DNA from: Lachnospiraceae bacterium KGMB03038
GTDB taxonomy: Bacteria; Bacillota; Clostridia; Lachnospirales; Lachnospiraceae
Length of the DNA stretch: 64,000 nt
Direction: 5' to 3'
Assembly: GCA_007361935.1 (NCBI GenBank)
Contig: CP041667.1
Span: forward strand, 1,640,501 to 1,704,500
How positions within the stretch are numbered: position 1 is the first letter of the stretch; each line of letters starts with the position of its first letter. Shown piece after piece: positions 41,585 to 50,368 of this stretch. The position numbers and the translations under genes were made by a program. Under the pieces are notes generated by a model. The model was not told where the DNA came from, searched no databases, and was given only the letters and a program-made list of their open reading frames with translations.

Positions 41585-42411
41585 TGACCATGAGAATCGC
41601 AGTTGTTACGGGAGCCTCCTCCGGGCTTGGCAGAGAGTTTGTCCGGCAGATTCCACGGCTTTACCGGAATCTGGATGAACTGTGGGTGGTGGCCAGAAGG
41701 ACCCAGAGGCTGAAAGAACTGGAAGGAGAAGTTTCGATTCCTTTGAGGATCTTCGATGGAGATCTGCAGAGGGATTATATCTATGAGCGGATCGAGAGAG
41801 AATTGTCCAGGCATACCCCGGATATCCGGATGCTGGTCAACGGGGCGGGATACGGAAAAGTAGGCGACATGGCAGGAACTGCCTGGCAGGAGAAAGAGGA
41901 CCGATGGGAAGAAAAGGTTCAGGCAGAGCGCAGGGAACAGCTGGGCCAGATCGATATAAACTGCCGGGCATTGACGCGGATGATCCAGATCTGCCTTCCT
42001 TATCAGGGGAAGGGAAGCCGGATCTTAAATATCGCCTCGGCGGCGGCATTCGCGCCTCAGCCTGGATTTGCCGTCTATGCGGCCGCCAAGGCTTATGTCT
42101 ACCGGCTTTCTCTGGCTCTTGGAGAAGAATTGAAAGAGCGGAGGATCTCCGTTACCGTCCTTTGTCCGGGTCCGGTAGATACGGAATTTTTTGACCGGTC
42201 AGGCGTTCTTCCCGGAAGCCTGCGAAAGGCGGCAAAAGCCGCGGCGGAAGACGTGGTAAGACAGGGGCTTTTGGACGGAGTCCGAAGGAAATCGGTTTCC
42301 ACCTACGGCGTCTGGATGAAGGCGGCCCGTATCGGGGCGAAACTGGTTCCGGGCCGGCTGTGCGCGGCATTTTTAAAAACCATAAATCAGTCAGGAGCAA
42401 AAGAAGAATGA
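41581..42411 (+). CDS. Short-chain dehydrogenase/reductase
   Basis: A 276-residue Rossmann-fold oxidoreductase with VVTGASSGLGREFVRQ (cofactor loop), MLVNGAGYGKVG, the catalytic Ser in NIASAAAF and the YAAAKAYVYRLS pair (Tyr and Lys, spacing YxxxK), and CPGPVDTEFF. The basic ARRTQRL after strand 2 suggests NADPH. The substrate is not known. Start at 41581 overlaps the ygiQ-like stop; an in-frame ATG at 41590 is also possible. Confidence 0.88.
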   Translation: MMTMRIAVVTGASSGLGREFVRQIPRLYRNLDELWVVARRTQRLKELEGEVSIPLRIFDGDLQRDYIYERIERELSRHTPDIRMLVNGAGYGKVGDMAGTAWQEKEDRWEEKVQAERREQLGQIDINCRALTRMIQICLPYQGKGSRILNIASAAAFAPQPGFAVYAAAKAYVYRLSLALGEELKERRISVTVLCPGPVDTEFFDRSGVLPGSLRKAAKAAAEDVVRQGLLDGVRRKSVSTYGVWMKAARIGAKLVPGRLCAAFLKTINQSGAKEE

Positions 42412-42983
42412 AGATTGAAAAAGGACAGCCAGGATATATTAAATCACAGAAGACCAAGTACCTGATCTGGGCGATCGGAGAATTTGCTATCGTGATCGCT
42501 CTCGTAGTGCTGGGATATATACAGACCGGGTCAAAACTGAATCTATTTACGGTAGCGGCGGTGGTGTGCTGCCTGCCGGCGGCTAAGATGCTGGTAGAGT
42601 TTATCACCATGGCGCCCAATCAAAGTATAGAGCCGGAGAAATTCGAGGAGATCCAGGAAAAAGCCGCTCTGCTCACCAAAGTCTATGATACGATCCTAAC
42701 CGGCAACGATAAAGTCATGCCGGTGGATGCGTTTGTGATCTCCGGGCACACCGTCTGCGGATATACCAAAAGCCCTAAGACGGACGAGGTGAAGGCGGCC
42801 AGATATGTAAAGGAAATGCTTCAGAAAAATAAGTGTGAGAAAGTAACCGTCAAGATCTTCCACGATTACACAGCCTTTATTACCAGGGTGGAAGGAATGA
42901 ACAATATCGCCTCTGTGGATCAGCCGGAGAACCGCAAGAGAGAGCGCAAGATCAGAAGACTGATCTTAAGTACATCGATGTAA
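42408..42983 (+). CDS. Small membrane protein of unknown function
   Basis: A 191-residue protein with a basic start (MKIEKGQPGYIKSQKTKYL), two adjacent membrane helices at about residues 18-40 and 46-65, and a soluble C-terminal domain of about 120 residues (DTILTGNDKVMPVDAFVISGHTVCGYTKSPKTDEVKAARYVKEML), ending in a basic RKRERKIRRL. I do not recognise the family. The soluble part has alternating strands and helices, perhaps a nuclease-like or ferredoxin-like fold (guess). It overlaps the SDR stop and is 4 bases before the pseudouridine synthase gene, so it is translated as part of the operon. Confidence 0.7.
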   Translation: MKIEKGQPGYIKSQKTKYLIWAIGEFAIVIALVVLGYIQTGSKLNLFTVAAVVCCLPAAKMLVEFITMAPNQSIEPEKFEEIQEKAALLTKVYDTILTGNDKVMPVDAFVISGHTVCGYTKSPKTDEVKAARYVKEMLQKNKCEKVTVKIFHDYTAFITRVEGMNNIASVDQPENRKRERKIRRLILSTSM

Positions 42984-42987
42984 GCCT

Positions 42988-44004
42988 ATGATAGAAATTA
43001 CGATCAAAGAAAACGAAGCGGGACAGCGTCTGGATAAATTTCTAAAGAAATATCTGTCTCAGGCTCCGGGAAGTTTTCTCTATAAAATGCTGCGAAAAAA
43101 GAATATCGTGCTGAATGGAAAGAAAGCCTCCGGAAGCGAGAAGCTGGAAACTGGAGACCAGGTGAAATTCTTCCTGGCCCAAGAGACGATGGAAAAATTC
43201 CGGGGAATTTCAGAAGCCCTTCCGGCAGAAGAAGGATTTCCGGGAAAACATCCAGAGATCCTTTATGAAGACGCCCATGTCCTGTTTGTGAACAAACCTT
43301 CCGGAATGCTGTCCCAGCGGGCCAGGAAAGAAGATCTGTCGGCGGTGGAATTTGTGAGATGGTACCTTCGTAAGAGCGGCCGGTTGGGAGAGGAAGAGCT
43401 GCGGGCGTTCCAGCCTGCCGTCTGCAACCGCCTGGACCGCAATACCAGCGGGATCATTGGAGCAGGGAAAACTCTGGCTGGGCTCCAGGAGTTGACAGAA
43501 CTATTCAGAAAGCGTAGTATTAAAAAATACTACTTATGTTTCGCGAAGGGTTCTATTTCAAAACAGGCCTATATCAGAGGGTACCTGACCAAGGATGAGA
43601 GGAACAATAAGGTCCGTATCCTGGCCAAAGAACAGGAGGGAGCGCTTCCAATTGAGACGGAGTACACGCCGCTGGCGGTAAGTCGGGAAATGACACTTCT
43701 CAAGGTACACTTGATCACTGGGCGGAGTCATCAGATCCGGGCCCATCTGGCGGGAGAAGGCCACCCCATCCTGGGCGACTATAAGTATGGGGACCGAAGG
43801 TGGAATGAGGGATATAAAAAAGCTTACGGGATCAAAGACCAGCTTCTCCACGCCTACCAGCTCCAGATGCCGGTACTTACAGGGCCTTTGGAAAGATTAT
43901 CCCAAGAGACAGTGACAGCGCCTGTCCCGGAGGAATTTGCAAGACTGATAAAGGAGACAAAATGGGAACGTGGAATTCAAGAGGCCTTAGAGGTTCTACA
44001 TTAG
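42988..44004 (+). CDS. RluA family pseudouridine synthase
   Basis: A 338-residue enzyme: S4 domain at the N-terminus (AGQRLDKFLKKYLSQAPGSFLYKMLRKKNIVLNG), then the catalytic domain with VLFVNKPSGMLSQ, the catalytic Asp in VCNRLDRNTSGIIGAGKT, KYYLCFAKG and LITGRSHQIRAHLAGEGHPILGDYKYG. It isomerises uridines in rRNA or tRNA; the target cannot be told. It overlaps recU by 43 bases. Confidence 0.9.
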   Translation: MIEITIKENEAGQRLDKFLKKYLSQAPGSFLYKMLRKKNIVLNGKKASGSEKLETGDQVKFFLAQETMEKFRGISEALPAEEGFPGKHPEILYEDAHVLFVNKPSGMLSQRARKEDLSAVEFVRWYLRKSGRLGEEELRAFQPAVCNRLDRNTSGIIGAGKTLAGLQELTELFRKRSIKKYYLCFAKGSISKQAYIRGYLTKDERNNKVRILAKEQEGALPIETEYTPLAVSREMTLLKVHLITGRSHQIRAHLAGEGHPILGDYKYGDRRWNEGYKKAYGIKDQLLHAYQLQMPVLTGPLERLSQETVTAPVPEEFARLIKETKWERGIQEALEVLH

Positions 44005-44510
44005 AAGATATGATCAACCGGACCAATGAGCGGTACCAGGAGAAGGGACTGGCGCTGATCCAGAAGATCCCCACCCCCATTACTCCGGTGAAGATCGACA
44101 AGGAGCATCGCCATATTACGCTGGCTTATTTTGACCAGCGCAGTACGGTAGACTATATTGGGGCGGTCCAGGGCCTGCCGGTCTGTTTTGATGCCAAAGA
44201 ATGTGTGGCCGATACCTTTCCGCTGCAGAATATCCATGCCCATCAGGTGCGGTTTATGGGCGGGTTTGAGAAACAGGGGGGGATCGCCTTCCTCATCATC
44301 TATTATTCGGCCCGCAATATCTTATACTATATGCGTTATCAGGAAGTCTTGTCTTTCTGGGAAAGAGGAGCTTCGGGAGGACGGAAAAGCTTCCGGTATG
44401 AGGAGTTGGACCCTAGGTTTTTCATGGAAGTAAAGAAGGGATGCTATGTGCCCTATCTGGATGCGATAAACCAGGATCTGGAGCTGCGAGGGGAACTTGA
44501 CAAGGACTAA
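43962..44510 (+). CDS. recU: Holliday junction resolvase RecU
   Basis: A 182-residue nuclease of the RecU family of Firmicutes, which resolves recombination intermediates. Family marks are GSTLEDMINRTNERYQEKGLALIQKIPTPITP, FDQRSTVDYIGAVQGLPVCFDAKECVADTFPL (acidic metal site with Glu/Asp and Lys) and HQVRFMGGFEKQGGIAFLIIYY. It usually precedes the penicillin-binding protein gene ponA, but not here. The ATG lies within the end of the preceding gene, after AAAGGAG. The promoter of the histidine operon lies in its last codons. Confidence 0.92.
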   Translation: MGTWNSRGLRGSTLEDMINRTNERYQEKGLALIQKIPTPITPVKIDKEHRHITLAYFDQRSTVDYIGAVQGLPVCFDAKECVADTFPLQNIHAHQVRFMGGFEKQGGIAFLIIYYSARNILYYMRYQEVLSFWERGASGGRKSFRYEELDPRFFMEVKKGCYVPYLDAINQDLELRGELDKD

Positions 44511-44525
44511 AAAAATCCGTATAAT
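44497..44525 (+). promoter_or_regulatory. Consensus sigma-A promoter of the his operon, partly inside recU
   Basis: TTGACA (44497-44502), spacer 17, TATAAT (44520-44525), all consensus. The -35 lies in the last codons of recU. A 6-bp hairpin (CGCAGA 44558-44563, TCTGCG 44567-44572) sits in the leader just before the ribosome site; no T-box or other riboswitch is seen. Confidence 0.85.
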
Positions 44526-44585
44526 TCAAGATGCTTTTGTGTGTTACCATACTAAAGCGCAGAGGATCTGCGAACAGGAGGACTT

Positions 44586-45839
44586 ATGAAGAAATTACTG
44601 CATACTCCGGAGGGAGTCCGGGATATCTACAATGTGGAATGTGGAAAGAAACTGGCTTTGGAGGGAAGGATCAAAAAAACCTTCCATCTCTATGGCTACC
44701 ACGATATCCAGACCCCAACGTTTGAATATTTTGATGTGTTCCGCAAGGAGATCGGGACCATTCCATCGAAAGATCTTTATAAATTCTTTGATAAAGAGGG
44801 AAATACTCTGGCGCTGCGGCCGGATATCACGCCGTCCATAGCCAGGGCCGCAGCCACGCTGTTCGGCGATGAGCAGCTTCCCATCCGGCTGTGCTATACA
44901 GGGAATACCTTTATCAACCACTCCAGTTACCAGGGAAGACTTCGGGAAGTGACCCAGATGGGAGCGGAATTTATCGGCGACGGTTCTGTGGACGCGGATG
45001 CGGAGATGCTGGCGCTGGTGATCGAGGCCATGCTGACCATCGGTTTGAAAGAATTCCAACTGAGCGTGGGAAATGTAGATTTCTTCCGCAGCCTGATCGA
45101 GGACGCCTGCCTGGACGAAGAGGCTCAGGAGCGGGTGATCGAGCTGATCAATAATAAGAATTATTTTGGAGTAGAAGAATATCTGGACAGCATCCAGGTG
45201 AAACGCAGTTCCAGGGAAGCGTTTGTTTCTCTAGGGGAACTGGTAGGCGGCGTGGAAGTGCTTTCCCGCGCCAAGGATATCGCGCCCAATTCCTCCGGGA
45301 TCATGGCGGTCAAACGGATGGAGCGAATCTACAACATCCTGAAGCTTTACGGGGTGGAGAAGTTTGTCACCTTTGATCTGGGCATGACGGGAAATTACGG
45401 GTATTACACAGGGATCATTTTCCGGGGCTATACTTACGGAACCGGAGACGCCATCGTAAAAGGCGGCCGTTACGATCACCTGTTGGAGAAATTTGGGAAG
45501 AAATCACCCTCTATCGGATTCGCCATCGTGATCGACGAGCTGATGAACGCTATGATGCGGCAGAAACTGCGGATCGTCTATACCAGGAAAAACAACATCA
45601 TTCTCTATGATGAGGGAAGAGAAGCCAGCGCCATCGCGTTGGCCAAGGATTTCCGGCATAAGGCCAAGAATACGGAGCTGCTGCGCAAAGAAAAGGACCG
45701 GCTTCTGGAAGAGTATGTAGAATATGGGAAAGAGTATTACGCCGGCAATCTGATCTATATCAAGAAGTCGGGAGAGATCACCATGATCAACCTGGTAAGC
45801 GGGGAGCAGAAAGTGATCGAGAACAACAGAACGGAGTAG
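44586..45839 (+). CDS. hisZ: ATP phosphoribosyltransferase regulatory subunit HisZ
   Basis: A 417-residue paralogue of histidyl-tRNA synthetase. It keeps motif 2-like RPDITPSIARAAAT and the C-terminal catalytic-domain segment GMTGNYGYYTGIIFRGYTYGTGDAIVKGGRYDHLL, but lacks an anticodon-binding domain of the synthetase type. It pairs with the short HisG next to it to form the first enzyme of histidine synthesis and carries feedback control. AGGAGG lies before the start; it is the first gene of a five-gene his operon. Confidence 0.93.
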   Translation: MKKLLHTPEGVRDIYNVECGKKLALEGRIKKTFHLYGYHDIQTPTFEYFDVFRKEIGTIPSKDLYKFFDKEGNTLALRPDITPSIARAAATLFGDEQLPIRLCYTGNTFINHSSYQGRLREVTQMGAEFIGDGSVDADAEMLALVIEAMLTIGLKEFQLSVGNVDFFRSLIEDACLDEEAQERVIELINNKNYFGVEEYLDSIQVKRSSREAFVSLGELVGGVEVLSRAKDIAPNSSGIMAVKRMERIYNILKLYGVEKFVTFDLGMTGNYGYYTGIIFRGYTYGTGDAIVKGGRYDHLLEKFGKKSPSIGFAIVIDELMNAMMRQKLRIVYTRKNNIILYDEGREASAIALAKDFRHKAKNTELLRKEKDRLLEEYVEYGKEYYAGNLIYIKKSGEITMINLVSGEQKVIENNRTE

Positions 45840-45843
45840 AATT

Positions 45844-46479
45844 ATGAGATATCTGACATTTGCACTGGGGAAAGGGCGCCTGGCGAAACAGACGCTGGAA
45901 CTGTTTGAGAAGATCGGGATCACCTGCGAAGAGATGAAGGAGCCGGATTCCCGGAAGCTGATCTTTACCAACGAAGAACTGGGTCTTCGGTTCTTCCTGG
46001 CCAAAGGGCCGGATGTTCCCACGTATGTGGAGTACGGCGCTGCGGACATAGGGGTCGTGGGCAAGGATACGATCCTGGAAGAAGGCCGGAAAGTCCATGA
46101 GGTCCTGGACTTAGGTTATGGGAAATGTACCATGTGTGTCTGCGGCAAGAAGGAAGCGGCGCCGCTTTTGCAGCACCATGAATTGATCCGGGTGGCGACC
46201 AAATATCCCAATATCGCCAAAGACTACTTCTACAATACCAAACATCAGACGGTGGAGATCATCAAATTAAACGGCTCTATTGAGCTTGCTCCCATCGTGG
46301 GGCTTTCCGAGGTGATCGTGGATATTGTGGAGACCGGTTCTACATTAAAAGAGAACGGTTTGGAAGTGCTGGAAGAGGTGTGTCCGCTGTCTGCCAGAAT
46401 GATCGTTAATCCAGTCAGTATGCGGATGGAAAGTGAACGGATCCAGCAGCTTTTGATGAAACTGCGGACACAGATATAA
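45844..46479 (+). CDS. hisG: ATP phosphoribosyltransferase, short form
   Basis: Joins ATP and PRPP, the first step of histidine synthesis. At 211 residues it is the short form lacking the C-terminal regulatory domain, consistent with hisZ 4 bases upstream. Marks include LTFALGKGRLAKQTLELF, YVEYGAADIGVVGKDTILE and the PRPP loop IVDIVETGSTLKENGL. Confidence 0.95.
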   Translation: MRYLTFALGKGRLAKQTLELFEKIGITCEEMKEPDSRKLIFTNEELGLRFFLAKGPDVPTYVEYGAADIGVVGKDTILEEGRKVHEVLDLGYGKCTMCVCGKKEAAPLLQHHELIRVATKYPNIAKDYFYNTKHQTVEIIKLNGSIELAPIVGLSEVIVDIVETGSTLKENGLEVLEEVCPLSARMIVNPVSMRMESERIQQLLMKLRTQI

Positions 46480-46495
46480 AAAGGAGAGAGATGCC

Positions 46496-47803
46496 ATGAG
46501 AATTCAACGCTTAGATCCATCGGCGCGGGAAGGTCTGCTGACAGATCTTCTGAAGAGAAGTCCTGACCAGTATGGCGCTTATGAAGACCAGGTGGCCAAA
46601 ATCCTGAGAGACGTAAGGGAAAACGGCGATGAAGCGCTGTTTGCCTATACCAAAAGATTCGACGGGGCGGAACTTACCAGGGAAACGATCCTGGTCACGC
46701 CAGAAGAGATCGAAGAAGCCTATGAGAAGGTTCCAAAAGAGCTTCTGGATGTGATCCGGAAAGCCCTGCGCAACATTGAGGACTATCACGCCAAGCAGAA
46801 ACAATACAGTTGGTTTGACAGTAAGCCGGATGGCAGCATCCTGGGGCAGAAGGTGACGCCTCTTCGGCGGGTAGGCGTCTATGTTCCGGGCGGGAAAGCC
46901 GCGTATCCTTCTTCTGTTCTCATGAATATCCTTCCGGCCAAGGTGGCGGGAGTGGAGGAAATCCTGATGGTAACTCCCCCCGGCAAAGACGGGAAAGTAA
47001 CGCCTACCACTTTGGTGGCGGCCCATGAAGCAGGCGCTGCGGCCATTTATAAAGTTGGCGGCGCCCAGGCAATTGGCGCTTTGGCCTATGGGACACAGTC
47101 CATCCCCAAAGTAGATAAGATCGTAGGTCCTGGAAATATTTATGTGGCTCTGGCTAAAAAGGCGGTGTACGGCCATGTGAGCATCGACGCTATCGCGGGG
47201 CCCAGTGAGATCCTAGTGATCGCGGATGAAACGGCTGATCCTAGATACGTGGCGGCGGACCTGCTTTCCCAGGCAGAGCATGACGAGCTGGCTTCCGCCA
47301 TTTTAGTGACTACCAGCCAGGCTCTGGCAGAACAGGTTTCGAAAGAAGTGGATGGATTCCTGGCTGTCTTATCCAGAGCGGAGATCATTCGCAAATCTCT
47401 GGATAACTACGGGTATATCCTGGTGGCGGATACCATGGATGAAGCCATCGATATTGCAAATGAGATCGCCTCAGAACACCTGGAGATCCAGACAAAAGAT
47501 CCCTATGAGGTGATGACCAAGATCCGCAACGCGGGGGCCATCTTCCTTGGCGCTTACGCAAGCGAACCCTTGGGAGATTATTTCGCAGGGCCCAATCATG
47601 TGCTTCCCACCAACGGGACTGCCAAATTCTTTTCGCCCCTTTCGGTGGATGATTTTATTAAGAAATCCAGTATCATCGCATATTCAAAAGAGGCGCTTGA
47701 TAAAGTCCACAAAGAGGTGGAGACATTTGCCAGGGCGGAGGGGCTGACAGCCCATGCCAACTCAGTCCATGTCAGATTCGAAGAGCAGGAGGAAGACAGA
47801 TGA
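46496..47803 (+). CDS. hisD: Histidinol dehydrogenase
   Basis: A 435-residue zinc enzyme that oxidises histidinol to histidine in two NAD-dependent steps. Marks are RVGVYVPGGKAAYPSSVLMN, VDKIVGPGNIYVALAKK, DAIAGPSEILVIAD, LLSQAEHDELASAIL (zinc Gln/His) and GPNHVLPTNGTAKF. AAAGGAG precedes it, and its stop overlaps the hisB start by ATGA. Confidence 0.96.
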   Translation: MRIQRLDPSAREGLLTDLLKRSPDQYGAYEDQVAKILRDVRENGDEALFAYTKRFDGAELTRETILVTPEEIEEAYEKVPKELLDVIRKALRNIEDYHAKQKQYSWFDSKPDGSILGQKVTPLRRVGVYVPGGKAAYPSSVLMNILPAKVAGVEEILMVTPPGKDGKVTPTTLVAAHEAGAAAIYKVGGAQAIGALAYGTQSIPKVDKIVGPGNIYVALAKKAVYGHVSIDAIAGPSEILVIADETADPRYVAADLLSQAEHDELASAILVTTSQALAEQVSKEVDGFLAVLSRAEIIRKSLDNYGYILVADTMDEAIDIANEIASEHLEIQTKDPYEVMTKIRNAGAIFLGAYASEPLGDYFAGPNHVLPTNGTAKFFSPLSVDDFIKKSSIIAYSKEALDKVHKEVETFARAEGLTAHANSVHVRFEEQEEDR

Positions 47804-48393
47804 AACGGACAGCCACTTGTGAAAGAAGGACAAAAGAGACACAGATCCAGCTGACCCTTGGCCTGGATGGAACTGGGAAAACCAGCATTGCAACAGGGAT
47901 TGGATTTTTCGACCATATGTTGGATGGATTTGCCCGCCATGGTCTTTTTGATCTGACGGCTGCGGTCAGCGGGGATACGGAAGTGGACTGCCATCACACC
48001 ATCGAAGATACAGGAATCGTCTTGGGGCAGGCGATCCGGGAAGCGGTGGGAGATAAAGCGGGAATCCGCAGGTACGGCCATATGATCCTGCCGATGGATG
48101 AGACGCTGGCGCTGTGCGCGGTAGACCTTTCCGGCAGACCCTATCTGAAATTCGACGCTGCCTTTCCGACAGAGCGGATGGGCGGGATGGAGACGCAGAT
48201 GGTGAAAGAATTCTTTTACGCCGTCTCCTACAGCGCCATGATGAATCTCCATCTTAAGATTTTAGACGGAGGGAACAGCCATCATATGGCAGAGGCATTG
48301 TTCAAAAGTTTTGGAAAGGCCCTGGATATGGCGACAATGGAAGAACCCAGGATCAAAGACGCCTGGACAACGAAAGGAAGCTTATCTCTATGA
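47800..48393 (+). CDS. hisB: Imidazoleglycerol-phosphate dehydratase
   Basis: A 197-residue monofunctional HisB that removes water from imidazole glycerol phosphate. The metal motifs are GFFDHMLDGFARHGLFDL and DCHHTIEDTGIVLGQA, then SGRPYLKFDA and GGNSHHMAEALFKSFGKAL. No histidinol phosphatase domain is attached. ATGA overlaps join it to hisD and the next gene. Confidence 0.96.
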   Translation: MKRTATCERRTKETQIQLTLGLDGTGKTSIATGIGFFDHMLDGFARHGLFDLTAAVSGDTEVDCHHTIEDTGIVLGQAIREAVGDKAGIRRYGHMILPMDETLALCAVDLSGRPYLKFDAAFPTERMGGMETQMVKEFFYAVSYSAMMNLHLKILDGGNSHHMAEALFKSFGKALDMATMEEPRIKDAWTTKGSLSL

Positions 48394-49673
48394 GTTATAA
48401 AAGATTGATCCCCTGCATTTTTATCGCGGAGGGAAAAGCAGTAAAATGGTTCAATGACCGGGAAGTACTTTCTGATGATGTGGTAGGTCTCGCAAAGTAC
48501 TACAGTGACCACGGCGCGGATGAACTTCTTGTCTTCGACTTGTCTGAGGCGGACGACGAGCATGATGAGGCCATCAATCTTATGCGCCGGATGAATCGTG
48601 TCATCCGGATTCCGATGGTGGCGGGAGGAAATATCCGTCGGCAGGAAGATGTCAAAAAGATCCTCTATGCGGGCGCGAAACGAGCTATGCTGAACTTCTC
48701 TAAGACGGAGAGTATAAAAATGATCGAGGATGCGGCAAAACGTTTCGGAAAAGAGAAGATCGCAGTGTCGCTGAACGACTTTGACGCGCTGTTTAAACAT
48801 CAGCACATCATTGAAGATTATACCAGTGAGATCATCTTCATGCATCGATTGGATCTGAATTCGGTGATGAATGTGACGGATGTCCCCTGCGTCATTGTGA
48901 CGGATACCCTAGAGGAGCCGGAACTTTTTAAAATCTTAAAGTGTCCCGGTGTAAAGGGATTGTCAGGGAAATATGTAAGTCAGACAGATATGGACTTCGT
49001 AGCATTTAAGGAAAAATGCGGGGATGAGGATATCAAGATGACTTCTTTTGAGAGTATGATGGAATTTTCCCAGTTTAAGACCAATGAGCAAGGTCTGATC
49101 CCAGTGGTAGTCCAGCATTATAAATCCCAGGAAGTCTTGATGCTGGCCTATATGAATGAAGAAGCCTTTTATCAGACGATCAAGACAGGGAAGATGACTT
49201 ACTACAGCAGGAGCCGGAAGTGCCTTTGGACGAAAGGAGAGACCAGCGGCCATTTCCAATATGTAAAATCTCTGACCATCGACTGTGATCTGGATACGCT
49301 GCTGGCTAAAGTAGAACAGATAGGTCCTGCCTGCCACACGGGCAATCCAAGCTGCTTCTTCCAGCCGCTGGCGGGAACCGACTACGATGAGACAAATCCG
49401 CTGAAGGTCTTTGAGTCTGTGTATGATACGATCGTAGACCGACACGAGCACCCGAAGGAAGGATCCTATACCAATTATCTGTTTGAAAAAGGAATCGATA
49501 AGATCTTGAAAAAAGTTGGGGAGGAGGCTACAGAGATCGTGATCGCCGCCAAAAACCCCAACCCGGAAGAGGTTAAATATGAGGTTTCTGATTTCCTCTA
49601 TCACTTAATGGTCCTGATGGTTGAACGGGGCATCACCTGGGAGGATATCATCAAAGAATTGGCCGACCGGTAG
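48390..49673 (+). CDS. hisIE: HisF-like TIM-barrel domain fused to bifunctional HisIE
   Basis: A 427-residue fusion. Residues about 1-215 align with the HisF/HisA barrel (KRLIPCIFIAEGKAVKWF, VFDLSEADD, IPMVAGGNIRRQEDVKKIL), but the HisF catalytic Asp11 is Phe11 without any gap, and the second catalytic Asp (near 130) appears as Asn in AVSLND; the barrel is also about 40 residues short. It is probably inactive as a cyclase and may be structural. From about 225 comes HisI (phosphoribosyl-AMP cyclohydrolase: SRSRKCLWTKGETSGHFQ, DCDLDTLL, GPACHTGNPSCFF) and from about 335 HisE (phosphoribosyl-ATP pyrophosphatase: YLFEKGIDKILKKVGEEATEIVIAAKN). Functional hisF, hisH, hisA and hisC must lie elsewhere. 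Confidence 0.88.
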   Translation: MSYKRLIPCIFIAEGKAVKWFNDREVLSDDVVGLAKYYSDHGADELLVFDLSEADDEHDEAINLMRRMNRVIRIPMVAGGNIRRQEDVKKILYAGAKRAMLNFSKTESIKMIEDAAKRFGKEKIAVSLNDFDALFKHQHIIEDYTSEIIFMHRLDLNSVMNVTDVPCVIVTDTLEEPELFKILKCPGVKGLSGKYVSQTDMDFVAFKEKCGDEDIKMTSFESMMEFSQFKTNEQGLIPVVVQHYKSQEVLMLAYMNEEAFYQTIKTGKMTYYSRSRKCLWTKGETSGHFQYVKSLTIDCDLDTLLAKVEQIGPACHTGNPSCFFQPLAGTDYDETNPLKVFESVYDTIVDRHEHPKEGSYTNYLFEKGIDKILKKVGEEATEIVIAAKNPNPEEVKYEVSDFLYHLMVLMVERGITWEDIIKELADR

Positions 49674-49752
49674 AACGAGGCAGTCTTCTAAGAAAGAAAT
49701 CTTGTAATATAGCCGGAAACATCCGCATATATTTCACCAGAGAGGTGAGACG

Positions 49753-50061
49753 ATGAACGAGTCCGAGAAACGCAGGAAACAGCTTTTGGAGGAAACCCGC
49801 AGCCTTTACAGCGACTGGCGCACGCCTCCGGCGGTCCATCCCAGATACCGGGCAGCCTATGGAAAGCTGTACAAAAGAGAAGAGGACCAGGAAGAGATGC
49901 CGGGAACTTTTGGACTTCGGGCGCTGTTGTGCTTCCTTTTGTTTGCGGCTTTTGTTGCTATGGATCAGCAAGGCGGAAAGATCCTGGAAGCGGACAGCAC
50001 CCAGATCACAGAAGAGATCACTACGGACTTGGATGTGGCGGAGGTATGGCAGAATCTGTAA
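49753..50061 (+). CDS. Small single-helix membrane protein, unknown
   Basis: A 102-residue protein: charged N-terminal 50 residues (KRRKQLLEETRSLYSDWRTPPAVHPRYRAAYGKLYK), one membrane helix (about 57-72, ALLCFLLFAAFVAM) and a short acidic outer part. The pattern TPPAVHPRYRAAYGKLY resembles short conserved proteins I cannot name. GAGGTGAG precedes the ATG, and a strong terminator follows, both supporting that it is a real gene. It stands alone, 79 bases after the his operon. Confidence 0.6.
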   Translation: MNESEKRRKQLLEETRSLYSDWRTPPAVHPRYRAAYGKLYKREEDQEEMPGTFGLRALLCFLLFAAFVAMDQQGGKILEADSTQITEEITTDLDVAEVWQNL

Positions 50062-50065
50062 AAAA

Positions 50066-50103
50066 TATTAGAAAAAGGCGGGATTTCCCGCCTTTTTCTA
50101 ATA
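50066..50103. terminator. Bidirectional terminator between the small membrane protein and yoeB
   Basis: A perfect 17-bp stem (50066-50082 with 50087-50103), loop ATTT, with A-rich and T-rich arms; it can stop both the plus-strand and the convergent toxin transcript. Confidence 0.88.
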
Positions 50104-50110
50104 GAGATTG

Positions 50111-50368
50111 TTATTGATAATGGTACCTGCAGGACAAAATATAAATGTTTTCATTGTCAATCCGGTATACCAATCTGTCCGTTTCATTGATCCTGCGGCT
50201 CCAGAACCCTGACAAATTTCCCACCAGCGGTTCCGGCTTTCCAATCCCTTCGTTTCCATTTCTTGATATATCATCCAGTAATTTATTAATTTTGCGAAGT
50301 GTTTTACGATCTTCTGTTTGCCAGTATACATAGTCTTTCCAACCGTTATCGGTAAATACCTTATTCAT
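50111..50368 (-). CDS. yoeB: YoeB family mRNA interferase toxin
   Basis: An 85-residue RelE/YoeB-fold toxin that cuts mRNA on the ribosome. With the start at 50368 the residues Glu46, Arg65, His83 and Tyr84 fall exactly at the numbered catalytic positions of E. coli YoeB, and the tail CRYHYQ is typical. GAGGG lies 8 bases before this ATG inside the antitoxin gene; a longer start at 50401 lacks such support. It overlaps the end of yefM by 8 bases, so toxin is made coupled to antitoxin. Confidence 0.93.
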   Translation of the reverse strand: MNKVFTDNGWKDYVYWQTEDRKTLRKINKLLDDISRNGNEGIGKPEPLVGNLSGFWSRRINETDRLVYRIDNENIYILSCRYHYQ

